DNA from: Rhinopomastus cyanomelas
Lineage: Eukaryota; Chordata; Aves; Bucerotiformes; Rhinopomastidae
Assembly: GCA_013400115.1 (NCBI GenBank)
Contig: VXBP01003505.1
Span: forward strand, 8,105 to 72,104
Direction of reading: 5' to 3'
DNA length: 64,000 nucleotides
Shown here: positions 52,691 through 63,355 of the stretch, piece after piece
Layout: each line of letters starts with the position of its first letter
Position numbering within the stretch: the first letter of the stretch is position 1
Notes under the pieces: generated by a model
Told to the model about the DNA's origin: nothing
What the model saw: the letters and a program-made list of their open reading frames with translations, nothing else
Databases searched by the model: none
Position numbers and translations under genes: made by a program

Positions 52691-53267
52691 AGTTCTGAAT
52701 GAGCCAACATAACTCTTATTGAGGTGAACAAAGGGGACGGGACACCATTCAGTTTGGCTAGATCTGAACCATCATTAAATCTTTCCACCTTGCTTTCTGC
52801 CCCCTTTCCCAGATAATTTCTGCATCTGATGAACAGCCTAGGAGGACCACTTCTCCCCTGCTTCCTTCAAGGATCGCAATCCATTTCAGTCATCTCTACT
52901 CCGTGCCTGTGCTGTGCTCTGTGGTTTCTTGTTGCTTTCTTGTTGCTGTTGAAGCTGTCAGCACACAAATGGCCTTTCTCTGCTGAAGCCACCACTTGCA
53001 CTTTCTTGCTGACGAGCTTCCTCCTTTTCCTGCATTTCCCCTGCAGGGATGTTCAGTGAGATTCCTCTGGCTGTGTCCCTGCAGCCTGCTCCCTTCAAGT
53101 ACCTCTGTAGTGCAGCTCTCCCTTGTTTGCTTCAGTCTTCAGGCTTTTCTACAGATGAATTTATGCATTTGTTCTCTGGCTGTTTCGATGAGCCTTGTTT
53201 ATTTGGGAGTTGGCTACACAGCCCCCTCTTTGTTTTTTCCTACCTGCATCTTACGTTATGGTGTCAG

Positions 53268-53327
53268 GTCACTCTGGACTTGATGATCTCAGAGGTCTTT
53301 TCTAGCTTCAATAATTCTGTGATTCAG
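53268..53327 (+). mobile_element. CR1 3' tail
   Basis: 'ggacttgatgatctcagagg' to 'attctgtgattcag'. Followed 8 bp later by an opposite-strand tail. Confidence 0.75.
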
Positions 53328-53334
53328 CGTTGTC

Positions 53335-53440
53335 ATAGAATCACAGAGTCCTGGAATGGTTGGGGTTAGAAAGGACCTTAAAGATCATCCACTTCCAGCC
53401 CCCCTGCACAAGCAGGGACACCTTCAGTAGAGCAGGTTAC
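53335..53440 (-). mobile_element. CR1 3' tail
   Basis: 'catagaatcacagagtcctg' to 'cagtagagcaggttacc'. Confidence 0.8.
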
Positions 53441-53527
53441 CGAGTGAGTGGGTCTAAGATGGGCACCTATGAGGCAGGTATTTTTGTTCACTGAAAGGCA
53501 GATGAAGCTCCAGGTCCAAGCTGGGTT

Positions 53528-53870
53528 AATCATGGAATGGCCAGGGTTGGAAGGAATCTTGAAGGTCATAGAGTTCCAAACCTGCTGCACAGGTTCACTA
53601 CAGCAGGTCACTCAGGGCCCCAGCCAACCTGGCCTTCAATACTTCCAGGGATGGGGCAGCCACAACTGCCTTGGGCAACCTGTTCTAGCATCTCAGCACC
53701 CTCACAACCAAAGATTTTGTTCCTCAAGTCCAACCTCAATCTCCTCTCCTCAAGTCAGGAATCCTTTCCCCTTGTCCTCTTGCTACACATCTGTGTAAAA
53801 AGCCCTCCTCCAGCTTTCTTGTAGCCCCCTTCAGAGATTGGAAAGCTGCTAGAAGATCATCTGGGAGCCT
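53528..53870 (-). mobile_element. CR1 fragment, 'cagggttggaagg' subfamily
   Basis: 'aatcatggaatggccagggt' to 'ttggaaagctgctagaagat'. Confidence 0.86.
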
Positions 53871-54148
53871 CCTCTTGTCTTTTTGGAGCAATTGAAGCTC
53901 TCAGCATGGTCCCCAGGCCACTGTCAGCCTTTCTCCATCAGACACTTTTTGCTGTTCCTTGCTGACAAAGTCCCCCCATTCCCTGCAGTTCCCCTTCAAG
54001 GATTTTTTAACGTGACTGATGGATTTCTCTGTCTCCTCTCCTGAGCCACTAGTCAGATCTGGGAGGTTAGAAAAGATCCCAAGGGTGAAATTAAGACACT
54101 AACGAGGTCATACACCGTGCACACACCGAGGCTTTGATGGAACTTTAC

Positions 54149-54182
54149 AGAATCACAGAACATTAGAGATTCTATGATTCTA
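54149..54182. repeat. Residual CR1 tail made of two opposite termini
   Basis: A minus-type terminus 'cacagaatcacagaacatta' fused directly to a plus-type terminus 'gattctatgattct', only 34 bp in all. Confidence 0.6.
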
Positions 54183-54451
54183 GGGGGCCTCCTGGTTCAG
54201 TGTTCAGTCTGCGGTTTCAGTTTTAGCAATCCCTGTGGCTGAAAACAATGTTGAGACAGAACGGTGTAATGTTGAGACAGCATGGTCAGTTCAGCCCTCA
54301 CACCCTCCCAAGAGCCTCTGAGTATCTGCTACGGCTCTGGAGGGTATCTTCAGTGATAACTGGGCGGTCCAGGCCCAGGCAGCAGAGGACAGAGCTGAAT
54401 TAGCTCTTCCCAGGTCTGGAGCCAGCAACAGCCAGGGAGCAGCTATAGAAC

Positions 54452-54632
54452 TGCAGAATCCTCGTGGCTGGAAAGGACCTCCAGGATCAAGCCCAGCCCT
54501 CATCCCAACAGCTCCCTAACCCCCAGACCACGGCCTCAAGTGCTCCAGCTACTCGATTTTTAAACCCCTCCAGGGATGGGGACTCCATCACCTCCTTGGG
54601 CAGCCTGTTCCAGTGCCTAGCCACGTTTTCGA
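54452..54632 (-). mobile_element. CR1 3' end
   Basis: 'gctggaaaggacctccagga' to 'gttccagtgcctagccacg'. Its left boundary adjoins the second CpG island. Confidence 0.86.
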
Positions 54633-54699
54633 GAAGCTCTGAGTACCTGCTCTTGCTCTGGTCGATTATTTTTACGTCCTTGTCGGAGCAGCTCCTCGC

Positions 54700-55260
54700 T
54701 GCTTCCCACACGAGTGCCACCACCGCCTGTCCAGAAGCGAAGACTCGGGCGTTTTGATTCCAGCCCCAGGATGCCGCCCCAGAGCAGAAGCTCACAGGGG
54801 CCGAGGGACGCGGGAAGGAGCCCGGCGGCGGCCTCGGGGGGAGGTGGGGGCGGGNCGGGGGTGGCGGGCGGCGCCGACCCCTTCCTCCTCCTCGGGGCAG
54901 GCACCCCGGGCCCGCGGGCAGGCCCTGCCCCTTCCCCTCTTGCCGGCGCCCCGGGCCCCGGCGCGGGCTGCGGCCCCTCCGGTCGGGACAGGCAGCCCGC
55001 AGCGGGAGGCAGCGTGTGGGGCGGCCGCGCCGCGAGGGCGGGGGGGGGCCCTGCCCGTCCNNNNNNNNNNNNNNNNNCTGCTCGTCAGGGCGGGCGACCC
55101 GCTGGTCTCTTCGGGAGACGTGGAGGCCCTGGGGCGAGAGGCGGCGGAGATGCCGCGGAGCTCCAGCTGTGCCCCAGCCAGCGGTTGCCGCGGGCCCGCC
55201 CGCCTCTGCTCTCTGCCGTTAGGGGCACCCGTGTCTGGCACGATTAGGCTTCTCTGCCTC
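54700..55260. promoter_or_regulatory. CpG island, likely TMEM121-like promoter
   Basis: This stretch is very GC- and CpG-rich, with G-runs around 54835-54870 and 55030-55050 that could form G-quadruplexes. It contains a single N (54855) and a 17-N gap (55061-55077), typical of sequencing failure in such DNA. It lies 1.1 kb upstream of the TMEM121-like coding exon and in the same direction as that gene's transcription, so it is the best promoter candidate. Confidence 0.6.
55061..55077. other. Assembly gap (17 N) in CpG island
   Basis: It follows a run of nine Gs; probable sequencing dropout in GC-rich DNA. Confidence 0.99.
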
Positions 55261-55367
55261 CTTCGGCGCCAGGATGCTTCTGGGCCCCGGGATGCCCAAC
55301 TGGCTGCGCAGGGAATCTGCCCTCTCTCCGAAGAAATTCAGCTTTCTGGTGCCCAGGGTCCTCTGCC

Positions 55368-55397
55368 GTCGGTGCCTCTGCCGTCGGTGCCAGCGGC
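55368..55397. repeat. 15-bp tandem duplication
   Basis: 'ctgccgtcggtgcct' is directly repeated, with the last base differing. Confidence 0.6.
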
Positions 55398-56371
55398 AGG
55401 GGTATCGGTCTGCAGGGGTGTGCTCTGGGCAGCCATCGTGCAGCGCTGGTGCCACAGTCAGCAGGGCAGCTCCATCCTCCATTTCAGCTGGGGGGCTGGC
55501 TCCCCTCCAAAGCAGCTGCCAAGCTGTGCACAGCAAGGCCCTGGCTCCTTCCTCCTGGTGTGTGCCAGCAGCTGCCCGCAGCTGTGCTTGGCCAGCAGGA
55601 GGGAGCCTGAGAGCCTTAGTGCCATCCGAGACAAGCAAGCAGGGTGTTTTGGGGGGACCATGCTTTGCTCTGCCCCAGCCTGGGAGAGCAGAGCATCCAG
55701 CTGAAATTCGGGGCCTCTCACGTAGCTCCTCATACCCTGGAACCGTGGGCTGGTGCTGCTTTCTAGTGCTTTACTGTGCTGGGGCACACTGGACATGGTC
55801 AAAGAGCTGTAGGCAAAGCTCTTGGGGAGCAGGAGATTGAAGGAAACTGAAGGGGATGGGCTGGTTTCTTCCACCCTACGGGACAGCCAGGCTAAAAATA
55901 ATCCTTTGCCTTATGCAGTGCATGAAAATAAAGGAAACTGAAAAGAGCGCAGTCCTGGCTCAGAGCAGCCATGGACCTGCTTGGGTAAAAAGCAAAGATA
56001 AGGCCTTGTGTGTCTTGGGGGGCAGGATATAACCAGTGCCACTGGCTGGGAAAGGAAGCCTGTGGAAAAGAAGGTATGAAACTGAGGTAGACACTCAGCA
56101 GCACAATAAGTGACTTGAAGCAGCAGTGGCTTCGTGAGCACTTTAAGGCTGTCTAGGATCTAGGTTTCAGCCAGCATGTGCCGCCAGGCGTCTCAGGAGC
56201 ACTTCAGCTGGAAGTCTGCGGGTTTGGAACAAACGGGGTACATAGGACAGGAGGAGTATGTGAACTGTAACATCGTTCAGCTACCCACAGCTTTTGGGAA
56301 GGTAGGGACCAGGGGTGGGGATGGGGAATCCTACAAACACCGTAACAGCGCTGTCTGTTCCCCTGTGCAGG

Positions 56372-57310
56372 ATGGTTCCCCCACCACCTGTCAGCAAGCT
56401 CCACGTGTGCCTCTCCACTGCACTCATCATGACCAGCCTCGTCCTCATGGATGCCTACCTGGTGGAGCAGAGTCAGGGTTCCAGGAAGCTGGGCATCTGT
56501 GTCATGGTGGCAGTGGGTGATGTGTGCTTCTTGCTGGTGCTTCGTTACGTGGCCATCTGGGTCGGGGCAGAGGTAAAGACAGCTAAGCGGGGCTATGCCA
56601 TGATCCTCTGGTTCCTCTACGTCTTCGTTCTGGAGATCAAAGTCTACTTTGTATACCAGAACTATAAAGCTGACCGGAAGAGCCTGGATCTCATAGCTCG
56701 CAAAGCTCTGACCTTGCTGTTGTCTATCTGCATCCCTGCTCTGTACGTGTTGTTGGTAGCCACAGAGCACATGGAGTACGTCAGGACATTCAAAAAGAAA
56801 GAAGATCTCCGTAACCGCCTCTTCTGGGTCATTGTGGACATGCTGGATGTGCTGGACATCCAGGCCAACCTGTGGGAACCCCAGAAGAAGGGGCTGCCAC
56901 TGTGGGCTGAGGGCATCATGTTCTTCTACTGCTACATCTTGCTCCTGGTGCTCCCTTGTGTGTCCCTCTGTGAGATCAGCATGCAAGGAATCGGCATCAT
57001 GCCGCACCGGATGATGCTGTACCCCATGCTGAGCATGCTCACCATCAACATCACCACCATCTTCATCCGAGGCAGCAACATGGTCTTCTTCAGGGACACC
57101 CGGGTCTCCAGCATCTTCATGGGCAAGAACATGCTGGCCATTGGCATGAAGGTCTGTACGTTTGTGCAGTACCAGCGGCACCGGCACCACGTGCCCCTGG
57201 GGACAAACTCGGCTGCACAGCACAGTGCCCAGGCCCAGCCTTCCCCAGGGATTCACAAGTCCCGGGACCAGCCTGCCTGCCCTGAGGAGCTGGCCCAGGA
57301 CAACACTTGA
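56372..57310 (+). CDS. TMEM121-family multi-pass membrane protein
   Basis: One uninterrupted coding exon encodes 312 aa, close to the length of human TMEM121. The ATG follows a strong acceptor (polypyrimidine then CAG at 56368-56370, exon starting at 56371), so a noncoding upstream exon is implied. The family signature is clear: MDAYLVEQSQGSRKLG (26-41), GDVCFLLVLRYVAIWVGAEV (49-68), TAKRGYAMILWFLYVFVLEI (70-89), MEYVRTF, LPLWAEG and MMLYPML. Hydrophobic segments at about 10-30, 41-65, 75-97, 112-130, 181-200 and 215-232 predict at least six membrane spans. The tail after about 270 is hydrophilic and His/Gln/Pro-rich. The molecular function of TMEM121 proteins is poorly known. The protein is nearer TMEM121 than TMEM121B (CECR6), but its linkage to RRP36 suggests an additional paralog. 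GC-rich third positions leave a long antisense ORF, which I do not treat as a gene. Confidence 0.93.
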   Translation: MVPPPPVSKLHVCLSTALIMTSLVLMDAYLVEQSQGSRKLGICVMVAVGDVCFLLVLRYVAIWVGAEVKTAKRGYAMILWFLYVFVLEIKVYFVYQNYKADRKSLDLIARKALTLLLSICIPALYVLLVATEHMEYVRTFKKKEDLRNRLFWVIVDMLDVLDIQANLWEPQKKGLPLWAEGIMFFYCYILLLVLPCVSLCEISMQGIGIMPHRMMLYPMLSMLTINITTIFIRGSNMVFFRDTRVSSIFMGKNMLAIGMKVCTFVQYQRHRHHVPLGTNSAAQHSAQAQPSPGIHKSRDQPACPEELAQDNT

Positions 57311-57762
57311 CAAGCCAGAAGGAGCTACAGCCTGGGTATCACCACACTTGGCTGTACCTGCAAACCCAAGTCGGGCCACTGAGCATCCTGCCTGGACAGA
57401 GGGCAATGACCCTACTCCCTCCCTCCCTGGGTGAAGCTGCACTGCTACCCCTGAGTCGCATGGTGAAGGCCCCTGTAGCAGCCTCCACAGGGCTGCAGAG
57501 CCTTTTGGGACCTGAGCACCCCACGGAGTGAGACAGGCAGTGGGAGTGGAGAAAGAGGCCAGGTTTGCCTGATGTGCCTGGCTAGAGCCAGGCCCTGCAC
57601 TGGGTTCTCCCCACCACTGCACTGCCCTCTGGCCAGCCAGGGCTCAGGCTGGGGGGCTGCATGGGGACTTGGACTTCCCCCTGCGGGTCACCCCTCTCAG
57701 CCAGCTGCAGGCTCAGGCAGTGGCTGGATAAGGTGACTCCTTTTTGGTATCTCCCTCTTTGC

Positions 57763-57768
57763 AATAAA
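57763..57768 (+). terminator. AATAAA polyadenylation signal of TMEM121-like gene
   Basis: An AATAAA hexamer sits 453 bp after the TGA stop and is followed about 20 bp later by T/GT-rich sequence (tgtctgtgtcc). This gives a 3' UTR of about 470 bp. Two ATTAAA hexamers at about 58609 and 58619 could serve as distal sites. Confidence 0.75.
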
Positions 57769-60255
57769 AGACCTGAGCCCTGCAGCCTCATGTCTGTGTC
57801 CCTGCCAGCAGGCAGGTCCCCCAGCTCCCATGAGTGCCTGTCCCTGGTGTTCCTGGATGTCTGGGGTGGGGGGGCTCACTCAGTGACCACCCAGGCGCCT
57901 GGGTCTGAAGCCATTCCTCCTGGCCAGCAGCTGGGAGAGGCAGGTTCTTGGGAGTCTTGGTGGCACTGGGGGAGTTTGTGTGGGAGCTCTGTCAGCCACC
58001 ACTGCCTGTGCAGTTAACATCAGCTCTACCAGCCATGCCCGACGGCTGCCCTCCCCAGGAACACCCAGGGCAGGCCTGGCAGAGACACACTGCAGAAGAA
58101 TCCAACTGACTCCTTGAGGCTGCTACAGGGAAGAGCAGCTTTCCTGACAGCAGAAAGCTCTCTGGAAACGTTGGAAGCATCTCTTGTTGCAGCTGGTGTT
58201 GCCATGCTGCCATCTGCCCCAACACCCGGTGTCACCACAACACTGGCTGAGCTGGGCCATGATCCACAGCTTCCCCTGCTACAGGGTACTTGGCCCATGA
58301 GCTGGCAAGGATAGGCCCACTGACCTCTTCTTCGCAGCTAATGTACTCAAGAGCCCAGCAAAGACATCCTCCTTGCAGGAAGGCACAGGAAAGGGGCTGC
58401 TTGGCTCCACAGGGGCAGGAGAGGGAAGCAGCACCACTTTGGGGATGCTCAAGGCTTGCTCCCTCCCTGCTGAACAGCAACCTACCAGCAGCTGAGAATG
58501 GGGACACATGGACTCCGAAATGCTGTTCCCACATGGTCCCTCAGCGAGCCCCTGGCAGCAGTGACACAGAGGTGAGTGACCTCCAGCCTGTCCAGGCTCC
58601 CTTCTTGCATTAAAATACATTAAAATACAGGTGGAGGTTTGCTCAGATTTAGATTAAAAATTGAAAGCATAAAAGAGCCAGCTAATGCCATAGAGGGGTC
58701 AGGATGGCCTTGGGCTGTGGTGCTTCCAGACCGCTCCCAAGTTAACTCTGAAGGTGCAAGACGGCAGCAGGATCTGCATCCCATGTTATGAGACAAGAGA
58801 AAGCAGCAGCCAGGCACAGCACCAAGCACTAATCCACAGGCATGGTAACAGGCAGCTGAGGATTTCATAGCCAAGATGGCCAATTGCATTTCTGCTGCCT
58901 TTCCCGAGTCACACTGAAAACTCTCCTCTCACCGTAGCGGAGGCAGCACTCTCAGCACCATGAGGTGGACATGATGGAGTTGCTCAGCATTCCATTTCTT
59001 CCTCACAGCAGCACCTCTTCCCAGGCCCCACACACCAGCTGCACACCTGCACACACACAGCTGTGCCAAGGAATCCCTCTCCAAACACACTCTGACCTGT
59101 GAGATCCTCTGGGTCATGTCTGCATCACCTTAGTGCCAGCACAGCAGACAGGAGATGGAAATCAGGAACAAGGAGAAGACAGCTGGTGGTAAAATACAAT
59201 GTTGGAGATAGGCCTTAGCTCCCCAAAGTTCAGTTTTGGCTGTAGCAGCACCAACACTGGGCAGAAAGGGAAACTGGGGGCTTTTGTTTCATACAGGATC
59301 AGCTTCCTAGAAGCACTGATAGCCCTTTAGAGACCACCTTGAGAAGCCAAGAAGAGAGGCAGCGCTGCTGGAGAGTTCCTGGGCAACAGTACCTGAGCAG
59401 TCAGCAGCATGACCTGCCTGAGGGGAAGGCTGGTCACACCACGGGCTGCATCCCCAGGGTGCTGCCCTTGCAGAGGGGTCCCACCTTCTCTTCTTTACTC
59501 AGCCCTTCTATGTCCAGATGCTGCATCCAGTCTTGGCCACACCAGGAAGAAAGACACTGGTCCTCTGATCTGACCCCAGTTGAGGACATGAACATTGTCA
59601 GGAGACTGGAGGTTGCAAGGAAAGGCTAGAGGCAGCTTTGGGGAGACCAATCACAACCTTATCCCAGCCATCCTCCAGATTTATAAGGCTACTGAGAAGA
59701 CAGAAAGGGGCACTTCACTGAGGACAAGACAATTACTATGGAATAAAACTAGGCTTGTTTCTTGGAGGAGAAAAAGTAGTTTCCTTTTGAGAACTGGAAG
59801 CAGTGGAGTAGGGGCCAAGAGAGGTGGTGGCACTTGTCCTTAGGACATTCCCAGACCCAACTGAAGCAGCCCTGCTCTGAGCAGGTGTTGTACCAGAGCC
59901 CTCCCACTCGACATCCTTTCCCACCTCAGTTGGTGTCTGATAAGATCTGGAGTAGTGTAGGTCTTGTGGTCTCCCAGTTAAAGAGATGAGCAGATGCAAG
60001 GACACAGCTACTAACACCATGTGTGTTTGCATGACAGACTTGTCACCACCCAAGCATGGTGTAAACCACAAACGAAGAGGATGTTTAGTCTAAAACAAGT
60101 GGTATTTCCTTGAGTTCAGCCTCTGCTCCTCTGCTAACAACACTGCTATACACTGAATGGCAGACACTGGGAAGAAGAATTGGCATCTTCTGCCCAGAGC
60201 AAGGCGAGTCCGAGTGCCAGACAACAGCAAATCTGTCAAGCAGTCACAAATTCTT
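57769..60255. other. Intergenic region between TMEM121-like and RRP36
   Basis: The convergent 3' ends of the two genes lie 2.5 kb apart. No CR1 was recognised in this stretch, in contrast to the rest of the window. Short ORFs have no recognisable product. No canonical AATAAA for RRP36 was found close to its stop on the minus strand. Confidence 0.6.
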
Positions 60256-60383
60256 CTATGAGGGCAGTCGGCGCTTGTCTTTAATGGCGTTCCTCTTCCT
60301 CTTCTTGTTCAGGAAGCTCTCTAGCTTTCCACTTCTCTTCAGCTCTGCGTACTTCTCAGCTAGCTCCAGTTTCCTCTTCTCGG
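60256..60383 (-). CDS. RRP36: RRP36 last coding exon
   Basis: The split Ser codon is completed here, followed by EKRKLELAEKYAELKRSGKL, then ESFLNKKRKRNAIKDKRRLP, Ser and TAG stop (60258-60256). The basic tail is a likely nuclear/nucleolar targeting signal. Confidence 0.95.
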
Positions 60384-62302
60384 CTGTAAAGGAGAGGGGA
60401 GCAAGATATCAAGCTGAGGTCCAGCCTACAGACCAGCCCCTCCCTCCCTGGCTCCAGAACAGAACAATCAGCACCAGAACAATCCCTCTGCAGCTCTCTG
60501 GAACCTCAAGTACAGCTCAGTTCCAGTGCTCGAGTCCTGTGGAGCAGCGCTCCTTCTAGGTCATCCTGCAGCATGTTCACAGGGAATACTCACATCTCTT
60601 TAGAAAGAAGGGCTTCTTTCCCTGCTTGGCCAGTTCCCTCTGTTGTCTCTTCAAAGAGAGCTCTCTCTCTCTCAGTTTCTGCTGATTTTTCTGTGCCTGT
60701 TCCTGCTGTATCTGTACAGAAAGGATGGCCTGTGTCAGCAAGTGTCCAGGCAGACCTCAAGGCACACCTGCTCTCTTCCTGTGTGCTGCCTCACAGGCTG
60801 CACTAAACTCACCATGCGGTTCAGGAGTTGCTGGAGTTTCTCCTTCTGCTCCACGTTCCGGCATTTTTTCAGCTGCTTCTGAACCATCTGAAGGAGAGAG
60901 CAGAAAGCTGCGTGACTGACTGCCTGCCACCTCCATCACAAAAGGCTTTTGCAGAAGCTGCCCCTGCCAAGCAAGGTTCTTCTGGCCAAGGACAGGCATA
61001 TGGCATCACCTCCTTCTCCCGACTCTTGATGGTCTCCAGGAAGCTGTAGGTCTTCATAAATATTTCAGGCTTATACTCTCCAGACAGGTCATCAAAACGA
61101 GGGTCTCTGTGGATCTGAAGGCAGGGAAGGCAAAGGTAAGGGCTGTGACCAGGTTTAGCCTGTTAATAGCCTGCTTCCCCTCCCTTCCATGGGATCAGAT
61201 CCTGCTTTTCTTTTTAATTAGCAATATTCACTATTTAAAACAGGCAGCTGCAAAGGACAGAGTCCAATAAGGAAGACAGGAGTCTCTCACTAACATCCAG
61301 TCTATCAAGCAACAGGCATTTCCATAGAACCATTAGGGATTGGAAGGGATCATCTAGTACAATCCCCCTGCAACATCCTCCTAGACCAAGTCACACAGGA
61401 ACACATCCAGGCAGGTTTGAAACCTCTCCAGTGAAGGAGACTGCACAACCTCCCTGGGCAGCCTGTTCCAGTGCTCCATCACCCTCACTGGGAAGAAGTT
61501 CCTTCTCATATTGATGTGGAACATCCTATGTTCCAGCTTACAACCATTACCCCTTGTCCTATCACTAGATGACATTGAGAAGAGCCTGGCTCCATCCTCC
61601 TGACACCCACCCTTCAAATATGAATGAGGTCACCCCTCAATCTCCTCCAAGCTAAAGAGACCCAGCTCCCTCAGCCTCTCCTCATTAACAGGCAAAGTCC
61701 ACCACACACAGGCAGCCAATTCAAGGAAGAACAGCACAAACACTGCCTCCAAACACCCGCATCAGCCAGACCAAGAGCTGCCTGAACATGTGTTGTCAAG
61801 GTGATGCACTGGGGAATTCAAACCTATCTGTGTTTTCACAGATTACCTCGGTCAGGTCATACAAAGAGACACACACTGTGGAAATGAACACATTAAGATG
61901 ATCCAGCAATGACAGGGCAACATTATGTTTGGATTAGAAACTAGCTGGACGTTTGACCTTCCAGAGAAATCAGCCCTGAGCAATGACCACAGCCTGCAGT
62001 GTAATTGTCATTGGTGCTAGCCCTTACATCATCTAGAATCACTTGGATCTCACCTAGCAGGTTATACAGACAGCAAATCCCTCCTGCAGCAAAGTCTTCT
62101 CCTCAGAGAGACTGAGAATTCTCCAGATTCTCCAGAAACAGCCTGTGTCACCTTGATGTGCCCCATGACCAGTCTATGCCCTGTTAGCATTGCTAAGAGA
62201 AGACAGCTACTGAACTGGGAAGGAGAAGCAGTCACCTTCTTTGCAACAGTGACGACTTGTCGCAGGAAAGGCACTGGTTTCTTGGCAGACATCTCCAATG
62301 GC
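60256..62302 (-). CDS. RRP36: RRP36 ribosomal RNA processing protein, 3' five exons (partial)
   Basis: RRP36 is a nucleolar SSU-processome factor needed for early pre-rRNA cleavages and 18S maturation. The exons join as 62302-62236, 61114-61010, 60887-60813, 60711-60594 and 60383-60256, giving 163 codons plus a split first codon. Family landmarks are PLEMSAKKPVPFLRQVV, RDPRFDDLSGEY, LKK..EKLQQLLNRM, KKPFFLKRSEKRKLELAEKY and the basic C-terminus KKRKRNAIKDKRRLP, all matching human RRP36 in order. The middle is charged and alpha-helical, with a probable coiled coil at KLQQLLNRMIQQEQAQ. All splice sites are GT-AG. The N-terminal exon or exons were not found up to 64000. A CR1 sits in the intron between 61114 and 62236. 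Confidence 0.95.
60594..60711 (-). CDS. RRP36: RRP36 internal exon (KKPFFLKR)
   Basis: 39 codons plus one base. They are Gln/Glu/Lys-rich and end in GKKPFFLKR with a split Ser. The donor is GTGAGT and the acceptor CTGTACAG. Confidence 0.93.
60813..60887 (-). CDS. RRP36: RRP36 internal exon (VQKQLKK)
   Basis: 25 codons, phase 0/0. They encode MVQKQLKKCRNVEQKEKLQQ and LLNRM. The human counterpart is VKKQLKK...EKLQQLLQRM. Confidence 0.93.
61010..61114 (-). CDS. RRP36: RRP36 internal exon (RDPRFDDLSGEY)
   Basis: 35 codons, phase 0/0. They encode IHRDPRFDDLSGEYKPEIFM, then KTYSFLETIKSREKE. The acceptor is CCTTCAG and the donor GTGATG. This is the most conserved block of the family. Confidence 0.95.
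61115..62235 (-). other. RRP36: RRP36 intron with CR1 insertion
   Basis: This is a 1.1-kb intron. It contains one CR1 fragment (61323-61690), in the same orientation as the gene. The remainder shows nothing recognisable. Confidence 0.8.
61323..61690 (-). mobile_element. CR1 fragment in RRP36 intron
   Basis: 'ccatagaaccattagggatt' start. The minus strand encodes NFFPVRVMEHWNRLPREVVQ. Confidence 0.9.
62236..62302 (-). CDS. RRP36: RRP36 internal exon (PLEMSAKKPVPF)
   Basis: A split base plus 22 codons encode PLEMSAKKPVPFLRQVVTVA and KK. The acceptor is TTTTTCAG and the donor GTGAC. Confidence 0.93.
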
Positions 62303-62667
62303 CTGAAAAAGAAAAGGACATAGTAGTGGAGGGGACAGAATGAGGCCCAGGAGCTCAGCCTGACCCTCAGGAGAGCATTACTGTACAGTGCTAGAATGGC
62401 ACCTTTCCACTCAGTCCTCACCACGAACCTATAGGGAGCAAAGTGACTCAGCCAAGGGCCAGAGACAGGACATGACACAACCAAATAAACTATAAAAGCC
62501 TGGTTGATTTATCCTGCATAAAACTCTACACAGTCTACTGTATCAAGTGAAAACCCACCACCCACACCCACAAATGCCCCATGCTTGATTATTCCTCCCC
62601 ACGTTTTCATTTACCACTGCTCTTCTATTCCTAGCCCTCCAACTCATCCACTCTTGACTAATACACA

Positions 62668-63228
62668 GCTCATTAGGGGTTGAAGGGACCTCCAGGGGTC
62701 ATTGAGTCCAACCTCCTTGCTTGACAGGATGATAGAACCTAATACAGGTCACAGAAGAATGCATCCAGATGGGTCTTAAAAGTCTTCAGAGAAGGAGATT
62801 CCACACTCTCCCTGGGCAGCCCCTTCCAGTGCTCTGTCACCTTTACAGTAAAGATGTTTTTCCTCATATTGAGATGGAACTTCCTGAGCTCCAACTGACA
62901 CCCACTGCCCCTTGTCCTATCACAGGGCGCAAGTGAAAAGAGATGGTCTCTTTCTTCTGGACACCCAGCCCTCATGGATTCAGAGACAGGGATTAAGTCC
63001 CCTCATAACCTTCTCCTCTCCAAGCTGAAAAGTCCCAGATCTCTCAATCTTTCCTCATCAGGCAGGTGCTCCAGTCCCCTAATCATCCTCATGGCCTCCA
63101 CTGAACTCTCTCAACCAAGTCTCAGTCCCTCTTGAACTGGGGTGTCCAGAACTAGACACAATATTCCAGCTGTGGCCTCACTAGGGCAGAGTAGAGAAGG
63201 AGAAGAACCTCCCTTGATCTGCTGGTTG
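62668..63228 (-). mobile_element. CR1 LINE fragment upstream of RRP36 exons
   Basis: About 560 bp of a diverged subfamily ('taggggttgaagggacctcc'). Confidence 0.88.
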
Positions 63229-63355
63229 TAAGCAGCTCATTTCCATAAGGGAAATGTGACAGCACCAGCATGTGGCACTCGCAGCCAGGCATCGCTGGCG
63301 GGATTAGGGAAATAAACAGAATGATGCAAACTGTGTGGCAGGAAGAGACGCTCGA

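Larger units (their letters stand above)
50573..56370. other. PACS-TMEM121-like intergenic region and upstream of TMEM121-like CDS
   Basis: This region holds the rest of the PACS CpG island, nine or more CR1 fragments (51397-54632), the copy-2 chimeric CR1 extension (51834-52059), a second CpG island (54700-55260) and unique sequence from 55260 to 56370. An upstream noncoding exon of the TMEM121-like gene is expected here, but its donor could not be fixed by eye. Confidence 0.6.

Noticed and set aside
54754..55704. 316-codon plus-strand ORF through the second CpG island
   Set aside because: It spans a 17-N gap and an N and has Ala/Arg/Pro-rich composition with no domain. It is better explained as promoter or noncoding exon.
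56204..57622. 472-codon minus-strand ORF
   Set aside because: It is the antisense of the TMEM121-like coding exon, kept open by GC-rich third positions. It has low-complexity His/Val/Asp content and no family motif.
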